DNA from: Blautia hydrogenotrophica DSM 10507 | Lineage (GTDB): Bacteria > Bacillota > Clostridia > Lachnospirales > Lachnospiraceae | Direction of reading: 5' to 3' | Length of the DNA stretch: 64,000 bases | Assembly (NCBI RefSeq): GCF_034356035.1 | Contig: NZ_CP136423.1 | Coordinates: 2,480,001-2,544,000 of the forward strand | Shown here: piece by piece, positions 1-7,317 of the stretch | Layout of the letters: the number at the start of each line of letters is the position of its first letter | How positions within the stretch are numbered: position 1 is the first letter of the stretch | The notes under the pieces: model-generated | What the model saw: only the letters and a program-made list of their open reading frames with translations | Database searches by the model: none | What the model was told of the DNA's origin: nothing | Translations under genes and position numbers: made by a program

Positions 1-455
1 AGCATCGCCGCCTCCGTGTAATTGGGAACAATAATATCCGCCTTGCCTATGAGCTTACGCATCTGTGGAATCATAGTTTCCGGAATTGAGCTGTACAAAT
101 CCCCATTGTCTCCCATCACAGGGTCCACCACCACCAAAGTGTCCTCGGTGGCAAAATCATCAAAGATATCCGCCACGATTTGGGTCTGTTTAGGAGAGCC
201 CAAAAAGCCGGAATATATGCAGTCAAACTCAAGTCCCAACTGTTTCCAGTGGGCCATATAAGCCGGAATCGTATCTGTCAGGTCCTGAAAGGTATAATTT
301 TCAAAATCCCCGGAGTGCGTAGACAAAATCGCAGTGGGAACCGGACAGACCTGCACACCCATAGCTGAAAGCGTGGGAATAATAGAACACAGCGAAGCCC
401 TTCCGAATCCGGACAGATCATGAATCGCTGCGACTCTTTTCATTGTTGGTTTCAT
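1..455 (-). CDS. pdxY: Pyridoxal/pyridoxamine kinase (PdxK/PdxY family), 3' end cut by window edge
   Basis: This is the N-terminal 151 codons of a ribokinase-fold vitamin B6 kinase, which phosphorylates pyridoxal or pyridoxamine with ATP in the cytoplasm. The opening HDLSGFGRASL, the VVVDPVMGDNG block and the VPNYTEA motif are diagnostic of the PdxY/PdxK group rather than of ribokinases in general. The start at 455 is chosen because AGGAAA lies 6-7 bases upstream; a second in-frame ATG at 443 has a poorer site. It follows the Cof-type phosphatase by 41 bases and is probably the last or a late gene of the folate operon. The C-terminal ATP-binding part lies outside the window. Confidence 0.88.
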   Translation of the reverse strand, partial: MKPTMKRVAAIHDLSGFGRASLCSIIPTLSAMGVQVCPVPTAILSTHSGDFENYTFQDLTDTIPAYMAHWKQLGLEFDCIYSGFLGSPKQTQIVADIFDDFATEDTLVVVDPVMGDNGDLYSSIPETMIPQMRKLIGKADIIVPNYTEAAM

Positions 456-496
456 TCTTTTTTCCTTTCTGATGCCAATTGTTTTTCACAGCCGTT

Positions 497-1330
497 CTAT
501 ATGCAAAGGTAAGTCGAAAAGCCATAAGCCACCCCTGACTGCGTATTCTTCTTAGTCACAGCCCGAGCTGCCTTTTTACAGCGTTTTGTCGCATTCTCCA
601 TGGCGATTCCGTACCCCACGAAATCCAACATCTCCCAGTCATTGTCCGCATCCCCAAACGCGGCTGCCTGCGCAGGTGGAATCTGAAGCTGTCCCAACAG
701 CCACTCATAGGCTGCACGCTTTCCGGCATCCTTGTGGGAGATCTCCAACCTGTTGGGCATGGAAGAGGTGACATAGATATCCGGCACTGTCTCCTCTAAA
801 AGTCTCCAAATCTCATCTCTTTTCGTCACATCCTTCAAGATATAGTCCAGACATTCTAGTTCTCCTGCATGAATCTGAAAAAACTCTTCCACATCTGTCA
901 CCGGCACCCGCGTCGTCTGGATGTAGGAAACCGCATGCTTTTCAATACCATAGGCAACAGGGTCTTTCACATAGGCTGCCATAGCATACGGCTGTCCGTC
1001 CACAAAGATTTCCTCTGCCATTCCCATCCCTTTTACTTGCCGGCGAATTTTTTCCACAGAGGCAGCCGTCATCCGAGTGTCCCGCACACATTCTCTGGTC
1101 AGAACATGATAGATTTTCGCACCGTTCGAAGTGATCGCGTACTCGATTCCAGGTATCTGCAACACTTCTTTTGGCAAGGACGTATAGGCCCGTCCGCTGG
1201 CAATCACGATATGTACCCCTTTTTCTGCAGCCCGCATCAGCGCCTCCCGGTTCTCCTCAGATACCTTCTTTTCATCCGAGAGCAGAGTTCCATCTAAATC
1301 CAGGGCCACACATTTTACTTTACTGTCCAT
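497..1330 (-). CDS. Cof-type HAD-IIB phosphatase
   Basis: A 277-residue soluble HAD hydrolase of the Cof/YidA type, a family that removes phosphate from small metabolites. Motif I is LDLDGTL near the N terminus, motif II is the SGR block, and motifs III/IV lie in the C-terminal third (K..A..FGDADND). The start at 1330 is preferred over an upstream in-frame ATG because a GGAGAG site precedes it and because the ATG overlaps the stop of the previous gene as TGATG, implying translational coupling. The substrate cannot be read from sequence; its position in a folate/B6 operon only suggests a phosphorylated cofactor or intermediate. Confidence 0.85.
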   Translation of the reverse strand: MDSKVKCVALDLDGTLLSDEKKVSEENREALMRAAEKGVHIVIASGRAYTSLPKEVLQIPGIEYAITSNGAKIYHVLTRECVRDTRMTAASVEKIRRQVKGMGMAEEIFVDGQPYAMAAYVKDPVAYGIEKHAVSYIQTTRVPVTDVEEFFQIHAGELECLDYILKDVTKRDEIWRLLEETVPDIYVTSSMPNRLEISHKDAGKRAAYEWLLGQLQIPPAQAAAFGDADNDWEMLDFVGYGIAMENATKRCKKAARAVTKKNTQSGVAYGFSTYLCI

Positions 1331-2004
1331 CAGCTCTCTCCTTCCATCCACTGCGCGACTTCCAACAGCGACTCCGCCTTCCCATCCAAAATTCCATCTA
1401 TCAACCCGGAATCCTGAACTAAATCCGGTACCATGACGGTCACCATCCCCGCTTTGTGAGCCGCCTGGATACCGTGAAGAGAGTCTTCTAGTGCCAAGGC
1501 TTTGGAGGGCTCTATTGCCAAAAGTTCACATGCCTTCTGATAAATCTCAGGAGAAGGCTTTCCCTCTGTCACCATATCACCGGTAATCATCCCGACAAAA
1601 TAATCTCCAATCCCCTCTTTTTCCACATTTCCCCTGGCATGTGCCGGGCTAGAGGAGGTGGCAATCGCCATGGGAATCCCTCTATTTTTCAGTACCCTCA
1701 AAAGCTCATGCAGCCCTTTCTTGGCCGGCACCCCATGCTCCTTTACATAGGCTGCATAGGCCTCTCTGTACCTCTCTTTAAACTCTTCAAAGGGAAAATT
1801 CTGTCCATATTTTTTCAGAAAGTATTCCTGTCTGCGCACCACATTAAAACCGATGGTATGACACATATTTTCATAGCCCAAATCTCCATAGCCCATCTGA
1901 CGCCCAGCCACATTCCACGCATGCTGGACAATCCGTTCACTGTCAAACATCAGTCCGTCCATGTCAAAGACCACGCCTTGTATCTTTTTTAATTTTTCTC
2001 TCAT
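1330..2004 (-). CDS. HAD-IA phosphatase (beta-phosphoglucomutase-like)
   Basis: A 224-residue HAD subfamily IA enzyme. It opens with VVFDMDGLMFDSE, the nucleophile motif of the PGM-like branch, followed by a helical cap, ATSSS (motif II) and LEDSLHGIQAAHKAG (motif IV). Proteins of this branch are usually promiscuous sugar-phosphate or nucleotide phosphatases; true beta-phosphoglucomutase activity is not supported because the cap signature cannot be confirmed. It starts 9 bases after the folB-folK stop and is coupled to the following Cof-type phosphatase, so it belongs to the folate operon. A role in dephosphorylating a pterin intermediate is possible but untested. Confidence 0.85.
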   Translation of the reverse strand: MREKLKKIQGVVFDMDGLMFDSERIVQHAWNVAGRQMGYGDLGYENMCHTIGFNVVRRQEYFLKKYGQNFPFEEFKERYREAYAAYVKEHGVPAKKGLHELLRVLKNRGIPMAIATSSSPAHARGNVEKEGIGDYFVGMITGDMVTEGKPSPEIYQKACELLAIEPSKALALEDSLHGIQAAHKAGMVTVMVPDLVQDSGLIDGILDGKAESLLEVAQWMEGES

Positions 2005-2013
2005 AGACTCCTC

Positions 2014-2832
2014 CTACTGCCGACACAGGTTTTCCCAGAGCTGAGAGATCGTCTGATTCAAAACTGGATGCCGCAGATAAGGCGCAATCTGATTCATCGG
2101 CCTTAGCACAAAATCCCGATTCTGCAAGTCGATATGGGGAATGTGAAGTTCCTCTGTATCAATCACACAGTCGTCGTAAAACAAGATATCCAAGTCCAAG
2201 GTGCGCGGACCCCAACGAACGATTCGCTCTCTTTTTGCCTCCTGCTCCAACTCATGAAGACGTTCCAGCAGTTCTTGGGGAGACAGCAAGGTGCGCAGCC
2301 TCAGCACGCCGTTTAAAAATTCATCCTGCTCCACTCCGCCGTAGGGCTCCGTCACCAGAAAATCTGACACAGCCTCCACTTTGCAGCCTTTCGTCTGGCG
2401 CAATCCCTCAATGGATGCGTTTACGTACCCCTCTTTGTCTCCCATATTAGAACCAAAAGCCACGTAAGCCGTATGCCATCCCCGTACAATCTCGATACCG
2501 ACGGTGCGAAGAGGCAGTCCCACCGGCGCCCACGGCTTCTCAATTTTCAACTGTATTTTTATAAGCTCCGAATAGGTCAACAACAATTCCTCCGCCAGCC
2601 GCTCCACCACAGTCTCTATCAGTTGAAATGTATTTTTTTGCACAAACTCCGTTATCCTCTGACTCACCTCACCGTAGTTTATGGACTGATTCAAATCGTC
2701 GCTGCACCCTGCCGGCCTCGTGTCCGTCCACAGGACCGCAGAGATCACGAATTTTTGCCCCAGCTTATTTTCCTCAGGAAATACCCCGTGGTTCGCAAAA
2801 ATTTCCAGTCCGTCAATCATTATTTTATCCAT
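2014..2832 (-). CDS. folBK: Bifunctional dihydroneopterin aldolase / HPPK
   Basis: A 272-residue fusion of two consecutive folate enzymes. Residues 1 to about 117 are FolB (dihydroneopterin to 6-hydroxymethyl-dihydropterin; IMIDGLEIFANHGVFPEE, conserved Glu and NYGEV). Residues about 120-272 are FolK (pyrophosphorylation of the pterin with ATP; AYVAFGSNMGDKE, then RWGPRTLDLDILFYDD and PHIDLQNRDFVL). FolB-FolK fusions are known in Firmicutes. The start at 2832 has a GGGAGAAAATC leader, whereas an upstream extension of 31 codons has no ribosome site and enters a repeat-containing spacer. It is separated from folP by 261 bases. Confidence 0.95.
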   Translation of the reverse strand: MDKIMIDGLEIFANHGVFPEENKLGQKFVISAVLWTDTRPAGCSDDLNQSINYGEVSQRITEFVQKNTFQLIETVVERLAEELLLTYSELIKIQLKIEKPWAPVGLPLRTVGIEIVRGWHTAYVAFGSNMGDKEGYVNASIEGLRQTKGCKVEAVSDFLVTEPYGGVEQDEFLNGVLRLRTLLSPQELLERLHELEQEAKRERIVRWGPRTLDLDILFYDDCVIDTEELHIPHIDLQNRDFVLRPMNQIAPYLRHPVLNQTISQLWENLCRQ

Positions 2833-2944
2833 GATTTTCTCCCGTCTATTTAAAATTTTTCCCGCGCGAGCACGGCAGGTCTTCGCTCTGCTACAGTCCG
2901 TGCTAGACGCGTGCCACCGGCACACAGCACCGCTTTTGCCGGCA

Positions 2945-3019
2945 GCGCCTCCAAAAAGTATAAGCTGCGGATTGCCCCGTGCATTGCACAGCCGCTATCC
3001 AAGAGCTTATACAGTAAAA
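2945..3019. repeat. Repeat family R1, copy a (short form)
   Basis: Within the folP-folBK spacer (2833-3093, no gene) lies a 75-bp palindromic unit. Its ends carry AAGTATAAGCTGC on one side and GAGCTTATACAGTAAAA on the other, so GTATAAGCT and AGCTTATAC face each other; the centre reads GATTGCCCCGTGCAT. The same ends and centre recur at 49481-49656. It sits inside an operon, so it is transcribed and would fold. Confidence 0.75.
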
Positions 3020-3093
3020 GACCGCCGCACAGATTTTGGCATCCGCTCCCGCGGCGACAGCCATTCTTCTGTACAGCAGCCTTCTTTCTATCC

Positions 3094-3900
3094 CTATTTT
3101 CCCAGAATCGCTTCCGTCATCATGATCGCCCGTTTGTTCTCTTTGATATCGTGGACTCTGACAAAAGCACAGCCGCTCATCACTCCCATCACTGTCGTGG
3201 CCAGCGTTCCCTCCACTCGCTCAGAAGTGGGTAAATCCAATGTAAGGCCAATCACCGATTTCCTGGACGTACCTAGAAGAACCGGATATCCCAGCTCCCG
3301 AAAGAGATCTAACCTGCGGATTGTGAGAAGGTTCATCTCATAGTCCTTTCCAAAGCCCACGCCGGGGTCCACAATGATTCTGTCTGCTTGAACCCCCGCA
3401 GCCCTTGCCAGATTTACACATTCCTGGGTCTCATGGAGCATATCTACCAGGAAATTGTCGTACACCGCTTCCTTTTTATTGTGCATCAGGCAGCAGGCGA
3501 CTCCATGCTTCGCAATCACACCTGCCATAGCAGGGTCCTTTTTCAGCCCCCAGACATCGTTGACCAAATCCGCCCCTGCCTGGATTGCCTGCTCGGCGAC
3601 CGAAGCCTTATACGTGTCCACAGAGATCGGCACATCAAAACGTCTGCGGATTTCCTCTATCATCGGCAGAACTCTGGATGCCTCCTCCTGGGCGTCCACC
3701 TGCGCGAACCCTGGACGGGTTGATTCCCCACCCACATCGATGATATCCGCGCCGTCTTGAAGCATGCTCTCTACATGAGCCAGCGCCGCGTCCTTCTGAT
3801 TCCATTTTCCACCATCTGAAAAAGAATCCGGTGTCACATTTAAAATTCCCATGATATAGGTTTTATGATTCACATCGAATTCACGGTTTCCAATTTTCAT
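3094..3900 (-). CDS. folP: Dihydropteroate synthase
   Basis: A 268-residue TIM-barrel enzyme that joins 6-hydroxymethyl-dihydropterin pyrophosphate to p-aminobenzoate, the sulfonamide-target step. The family signatures are all present: GILNVTPDSFSDGG at residues about 18-31, GGESTRPG near 57-64, the SVDTYK loop near 97, NDVWG near 115, and DPGVGFGKD near 177. Length is typical. It starts 12 bases after the HD-domain gene and lies in the riboswitch-controlled folate operon with folE and folBK. Confidence 0.96.
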   Translation of the reverse strand: MKIGNREFDVNHKTYIMGILNVTPDSFSDGGKWNQKDAALAHVESMLQDGADIIDVGGESTRPGFAQVDAQEEASRVLPMIEEIRRRFDVPISVDTYKASVAEQAIQAGADLVNDVWGLKKDPAMAGVIAKHGVACCLMHNKKEAVYDNFLVDMLHETQECVNLARAAGVQADRIIVDPGVGFGKDYEMNLLTIRRLDLFRELGYPVLLGTSRKSVIGLTLDLPTSERVEGTLATTVMGVMSGCAFVRVHDIKENKRAIMMTEAILGK

Positions 3901-3912
3901 TTTCTGCGCCCC

Positions 3913-4395
3913 CTAATAATGTATCTTTAAATTCTTTTTTTCATCCGACCAACTGCACTGCGAGCTTGCCGGACAGATTAGGCAGTTCCTAGAACCTTTG
4001 TCTGCCTTATAAAACAACTCATTCAACCTCGCCTTGCACGCCTTTTTTTTCTTGCGGTGTGTAAGTATCAAATCTACTATGATCTCCTGCTCTTCTCGAG
4101 AAACCTCACAGTCCGGCAAAATACGCGCTGCAATTTGCGCACTGCTCTCCTCATGAGGAATTCCATCAGTATACTGAAGGTCCTTCCCAATATCGTGAAG
4201 CAACCCTGCCGCGTAGATCACCTTTCTGGATACAGAAAGCCCTTCCTCCAAGGCATAGATATACGTCAGCCTCGCCACATCCAAAAAGTGCTCTAAGGTG
4301 TGACAACAAAGCTCCCTCTCTCTCTCCAGCTTTTGAAGCTTTCTATAGTGCTCCTGGTACAACGGATGTTCCCAAATTTTCTGAAGGCAATCCAT
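3913..4395 (-). CDS. HD-domain phosphohydrolase with Cys-rich tail, in folate operon
   Basis: A 160-residue HD-superfamily protein. Metal-ligand positions are visible as H..LEH near residues 33-37, LLHDIGKD near 67-74, a His-Glu pair (PHEES) near 83 and THRKKK near 113. The last 30 residues hold NCLICPASSQCSW, a three-Cys cluster that may bind metal. The start overlaps the folE stop as TAATG and the gene is followed directly by folP, so it lies exactly where the pathway needs removal of pyrophosphate from dihydroneopterin triphosphate. No Nudix FolQ gene is seen nearby. Family membership is solid; the folate role is inference from position. Confidence 0.85.
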   Translation of the reverse strand: MDCLQKIWEHPLYQEHYRKLQKLERERELCCHTLEHFLDVARLTYIYALEEGLSVSRKVIYAAGLLHDIGKDLQYTDGIPHEESSAQIAARILPDCEVSREEQEIIVDLILTHRKKKKACKARLNELFYKADKGSRNCLICPASSQCSWSDEKKNLKIHY

Positions 4396-4952
4396 TAGTC
4401 TTTTACCATCTGCAAAAACATCTTCTGCAATTCATAGTTTCCTTTGAATTCTCCCCTGGTGACACTGGTCACAGTCTTCGTCCCTGGCTTTTTGATTCCT
4501 CTCATAGTCATACAGGTGTGTTCTGCTTCCAGCATAACCATCACACCCTTTGGATTCAGGTATTTCTCCAGCGCATCCGCAATCTGCACGGTCATCTTTT
4601 CCTGTATCTGTGGTCTTCTAGCGTATACCTCCACAGCTCTCGCCAGTTTGCTTAAGCCTGTCACTTTCTCATTCGGAATGTAGGCGATGTGCGCCTTTCC
4701 AAAAAACGGCAGCAAATGATGCTCACAGGTGGAGTAAAAAGTAATATCCTTCTCGATCACCATTTCATTGCTGTCTACTGTAAACTGTTTTTCCAGGTAG
4801 ACTCCCGGGTCCTGGTCCAGACCTCCGTATATTTCCTCACACATGCGGGCAATGCGGGATGGGGTGTCCAGCAGACCCTCACGGTTTACATCTTCTCCAA
4901 TTCCTTCCAGGTACAGGCGGACTGCCTGTTCTACCTTCTGTTTGTCAACCAA
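4395..4952 (-). CDS. folE: GTP cyclohydrolase I
   Basis: A 185-residue FolE that converts GTP to dihydroneopterin triphosphate, the first step of folate synthesis. Zn-binding and catalytic segments are visible: [33 protein letters not shown], and [12 protein letters not shown]. The start is read as TTG at 4952: a perfect AAGGAGG lies 8 bases upstream and this gives the usual family length, while an ATG at 5045 would add 31 non-conserved residues across that ribosome site. It is the first gene of the operon and is preceded by a THF riboswitch. Confidence 0.95.
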   Translation of the reverse strand: MVDKQKVEQAVRLYLEGIGEDVNREGLLDTPSRIARMCEEIYGGLDQDPGVYLEKQFTVDSNEMVIEKDITFYSTCEHHLLPFFGKAHIAYIPNEKVTGLSKLARAVEVYARRPQIQEKMTVQIADALEKYLNPKGVMVMLEAEHTCMTMRGIKKPGTKTVTSVTRGEFKGNYELQKMFLQMVKD

Positions 4953-4967
4953 AAAAACGACCTCCTT
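4950..4967 (-). promoter_or_regulatory. Ribosome binding site that fixes a TTG start for folE
   Basis: On the minus strand AAGGAGG (4961-4967) is followed by an 8-base spacer and TTG GTT GAC. No upstream start in this frame has a comparable site. Confidence 0.8.
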
Positions 4968-5170
4968 TTCTTCCTTTGTTTCCTGAAACTCACTTGACAG
5001 ATAATTTTTTGGAGACTGCTCTATGGTTATAAAATCTGTGAGCACTTTTGCTTTCTAGCGATGCTGTTGCAATAATACTGTAAATTTAGCAAAAAAAAAT
5101 CTCCATTGTGATAGAACATATGTCGAAAAATATCCCTACACAATATGAGATGAAATCTTATCTTATATTG

Positions 5171-5269
5171 TCGCAACGGGTGCGGACCTCATATCGTAAG
5201 ACGTACTTTTCGTTTCGGCGGCAACTCCCCATCCACTGAACACTTGACGCATGAAATCCTATTTTGCAT
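5171..5269 (-). promoter_or_regulatory. Tetrahydrofolate (THF) riboswitch
   Basis: The folE leader contains the conserved core of the folT/THF aptamer in order: ATGCGTCAAGTG, then GATGGGGAGTTGCC, then GAAACGAA, and finally a closing strand GAGGTCCGCACCCG. GATTTCAT upstream of the first block can pair with ATGAGGTC as helix P2, and TGCAA with TTGCG as helix P1. These blocks and their order match the known Firmicute THF class. It ends about 218 bases before the folE start. The next hairpin (ACAATAT facing ATATTGT) is not directly followed by a strong U-run, so the control mode (attenuation or ribosome access) is unclear. Confidence 0.85.
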
Positions 5270-5288
5270 ATTATTCATTTCATGGGCT

Positions 5289-5316
5289 ATTATATCATAT
5301 TTCGGACAAAAAGCAA
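5289..5316 (-). promoter_or_regulatory. Sigma-A promoter of the folate operon
   Basis: Minus strand: -35 TTGCTT (5311-5316), 16-bp spacer, -10 TATAAT (5289-5294). The predicted start, near 5281, lies about 12 bases before the riboswitch. Confidence 0.65.
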
Positions 5317-5452
5317 CTGTATCCCTCATATTTTTCAGATATATAAATCGACGTTACAGTTCATCCCTCCCAATATCCCACGAGGTGTTTTTATACATTT
5401 TGTACAAAAATCCCGAGACATACTCGCGCCAAGCTGCTGTTTAAAGCAGTTT

Positions 5453-5530
5453 GTGTGCATCACGGAGCATCTATGTTCTAGGAAACAGTTTTCACGCATT
5501 AGCGTAACAAAGTATTTCCTGGAACATAAC
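5453..5530 (-). repeat. Repeat family R2, copy a
   Basis: A palindrome with ends GTTCTAGGAAA and TTTCCTGGAAC around the core CGCATTAGCGTAACA. It starts right after the U-run of the LRR gene terminator. Related copies are at 15094-15146, 16483-16635 and 25865-26034. The rest of the spacer 5317-5452 shows no gene. Confidence 0.65.
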
Positions 5531-5557
5531 AAAAACGGCAGATTTTATATCTGCCGT
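5531..5557 (-). terminator. Terminator of the LRR gene
   Basis: Hairpin ACGGCAGAT/ATCTGCCGT (5535-5557) followed on the minus strand by TTTTT. Confidence 0.8.
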
Positions 5558-5563
5558 TTGTAT

Positions 5564-6334
5564 CTATATTTCGAACGGACTTTCCGCCAAACTGAGTTCC
5601 AGCTTGGTCGTCCCTCTCTCCTTCTCACAGACTAATTCCCGGTATAATGGTTCCCACGCGGCCACCTGCTTTAAGGCTTCGCAGTTTAAAATTTCCTCGC
5701 AGGTGACGTTGGAGTCATAAACCTTAAGCCTCTCCAATGACTTCAGTTGTTCCAGACAGCCGCAGTCTTTCATTCCAATACCGCTGATTTCCAAATACGT
5801 AAGATTGACCAGCTTAGCCAGAAAACGGCCGTCCAGATTCTCCCCAGTAGTCCCTCTAAACGCCAGCTCTCTCAGATTCGGATAATTTCCCCAGAACCGT
5901 CCATCCTTTTTATATTTGCAGTCTACAACCTCAAATCGCTCATAGATGTCATTCAGCCTGAGTGCATCCTCAAAATAGCATCTCTCAAAAATCAGTGTAT
6001 GAACCTTTTTGTTCTTGTTTTGCCGTAAATGATACATATCTCTGGGATGAAAAGAGACATCGGTAAAACGAATCTTCTCTAAATTCGGAAATAATTTTAG
6101 TTCTTCCAAAAACAGTCTCTGAAGTTCTCCCTCCCAAATACCAGCTACCCATATCTCTTTGATTCCCGCAAAATCCTCACTGTTACAATCCCTTGGTTCT
6201 TTCCCCAATTGTTTTTGCAGATCCGCCAAGACAGATCTGGTGGCAAAGTCAGGATTTTCCGCGCTGATCTCTGGTTTTCTCTCATACTCCGGCTTCTCTT
6301 TTGAAACGCCGAATAAGTTTTTTAAAATCCCCAT
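5564..6334 (-). CDS. Leucine-rich-repeat-like cytoplasmic protein, function unknown
   Basis: A 256-residue protein with no signal peptide or membrane segment. Residues about 70-230 contain irregular leucine-rich motifs (FPNLEKIRFTDV, YPNLRELAFRG, LVNLTYLEISG, LKSLERLKVYDS) spaced about 22-25 residues apart, typical of a short solenoid. The N-terminal 50 residues are charged and probably flexible. AGGAGGAAAAA precedes the chosen ATG at 6334; the 18 codons upstream are unsupported. It stands alone between the folate leader and sigG with its own terminator. I do not recognise a named family; a protein-interaction role is the most that can be said. Confidence 0.75.
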   Translation of the reverse strand: MGILKNLFGVSKEKPEYERKPEISAENPDFATRSVLADLQKQLGKEPRDCNSEDFAGIKEIWVAGIWEGELQRLFLEELKLFPNLEKIRFTDVSFHPRDMYHLRQNKNKKVHTLIFERCYFEDALRLNDIYERFEVVDCKYKKDGRFWGNYPNLRELAFRGTTGENLDGRFLAKLVNLTYLEISGIGMKDCGCLEQLKSLERLKVYDSNVTCEEILNCEALKQVAAWEPLYRELVCEKERGTTKLELSLAESPFEI

Positions 6335-6434
6335 TTTTTCCTCCTGATGTCTCTGATATTTACAGATATTTCTAATACCCCATCGCATTTATCATAACAC
6401 ATCTTTAGAGGGAAAAAAAGCTGCAAACATTACT

Positions 6435-7214
6435 TTAACTGCGCAGATAAGTCCTCATAGTCTTCAAGGCATTTTTTTCCAATCTACTCACCTGAGCCTG
6501 AGAAATTCCAATTTCTCGTGCCACTTCCATTTGCGTCTTGCCTTCATAAAATCTCAAATCAATGATATGTTTCTCCCTTTCTCCCAGACGGTCCATCGCT
6601 TCTCTCAAGGAGAGCTCTTCCACCCAGTGCTCCTCTTTGTTCTTCTTGTCACTGATCTGGTCCATCACATACAGAGCATCTCCCCCTTCTGTGTACACCG
6701 GTTCAAACAGACTAACTGGATTTTGAATTGCATCCAAGGCGTAGACAATCATTTCTTTTTCAATTCCGATTTCCTTGGAAATCTCTTCAATTGTCGGTTC
6801 TTTCAGCTCTTCTTTGACGATCCGCTCCTTGGCATAAATGGCCTTATAGGCAATATCCCTCAAAGATCGGCTGACACGTATGGAATTGTTATCCCTTAAA
6901 TACCGGCGAATCTCTCCAATAATCATAGGGACTGCATAGGTGGAAAATTTCACATCCAAGGTAGTATCAAAATTGTCAATCGCTTTAATCAGGCCGATAC
7001 AGCCAATCTGAAAAAGGTCATCCGCATTTTCATTGCTATTGGAAAATCTTTTAATCACGCTCAGGACCAGCCTTAAGTTTCCCTTGATGTACTCCTCTCT
7101 TGCCTGCTGATCTCCCTGTTTAATTCTTCGAAATAGTTCCTCTTTCTCTTCATTGCTTAAAATGGGCAGCTTCGCCGTATTCACTCCGCATATCTCTACT
7201 TTATTCAATGCCAT
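6435..7214 (-). CDS. sigG: Sporulation sigma factor SigG
   Basis: A 259-residue sigma-70 family factor, nearly the length of Bacillus subtilis SigG (260). The N terminus NKVEICGVNTAKLPILSNEE is the SigG-specific anti-sigma-contact segment. Regions 2 (LRLVLSVIKRFSNSNENADDLFQIGCIGLIKAIDNFD split over residues about 47-83), 3 and 4 (KTQMEVAREIGISQAQVSRLEK) are intact. It drives late forespore gene expression. The start at 7214 has AGGAGG upstream; a longer reading from 7259 is not conserved. GTATA and CATTTTA, resembling sigma-F/G elements, lie upstream but at longer than canonical spacing. Unlike in Bacillus it is not adjacent to sigE. Confidence 0.95.
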   Translation of the reverse strand: MALNKVEICGVNTAKLPILSNEEKEELFRRIKQGDQQAREEYIKGNLRLVLSVIKRFSNSNENADDLFQIGCIGLIKAIDNFDTTLDVKFSTYAVPMIIGEIRRYLRDNNSIRVSRSLRDIAYKAIYAKERIVKEELKEPTIEEISKEIGIEKEMIVYALDAIQNPVSLFEPVYTEGGDALYVMDQISDKKNKEEHWVEELSLREAMDRLGEREKHIIDLRFYEGKTQMEVAREIGISQAQVSRLEKNALKTMRTYLRS

Positions 7215-7317
7215 CGCAAGAATCCTCCTATCTCGTCTTCCTAATAAAATGATTCTCACAATAAAATAGAAATATACGATTCTCAGAAAAATATAAAAAA
7301 TATAAGCCCTTGACTTT

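Noticed and set aside
4953..5045. ATG start for folE 31 codons upstream
   Set aside because: The extension contains the AAGGAGG site itself and has no family similarity; the TTG at 4952 fits better.
5264..5635. Plus-strand frame of 123 codons
   Set aside because: It crosses the folate promoter, repeat R2 copy a and the LRR terminator on the opposite strand; no coding character.
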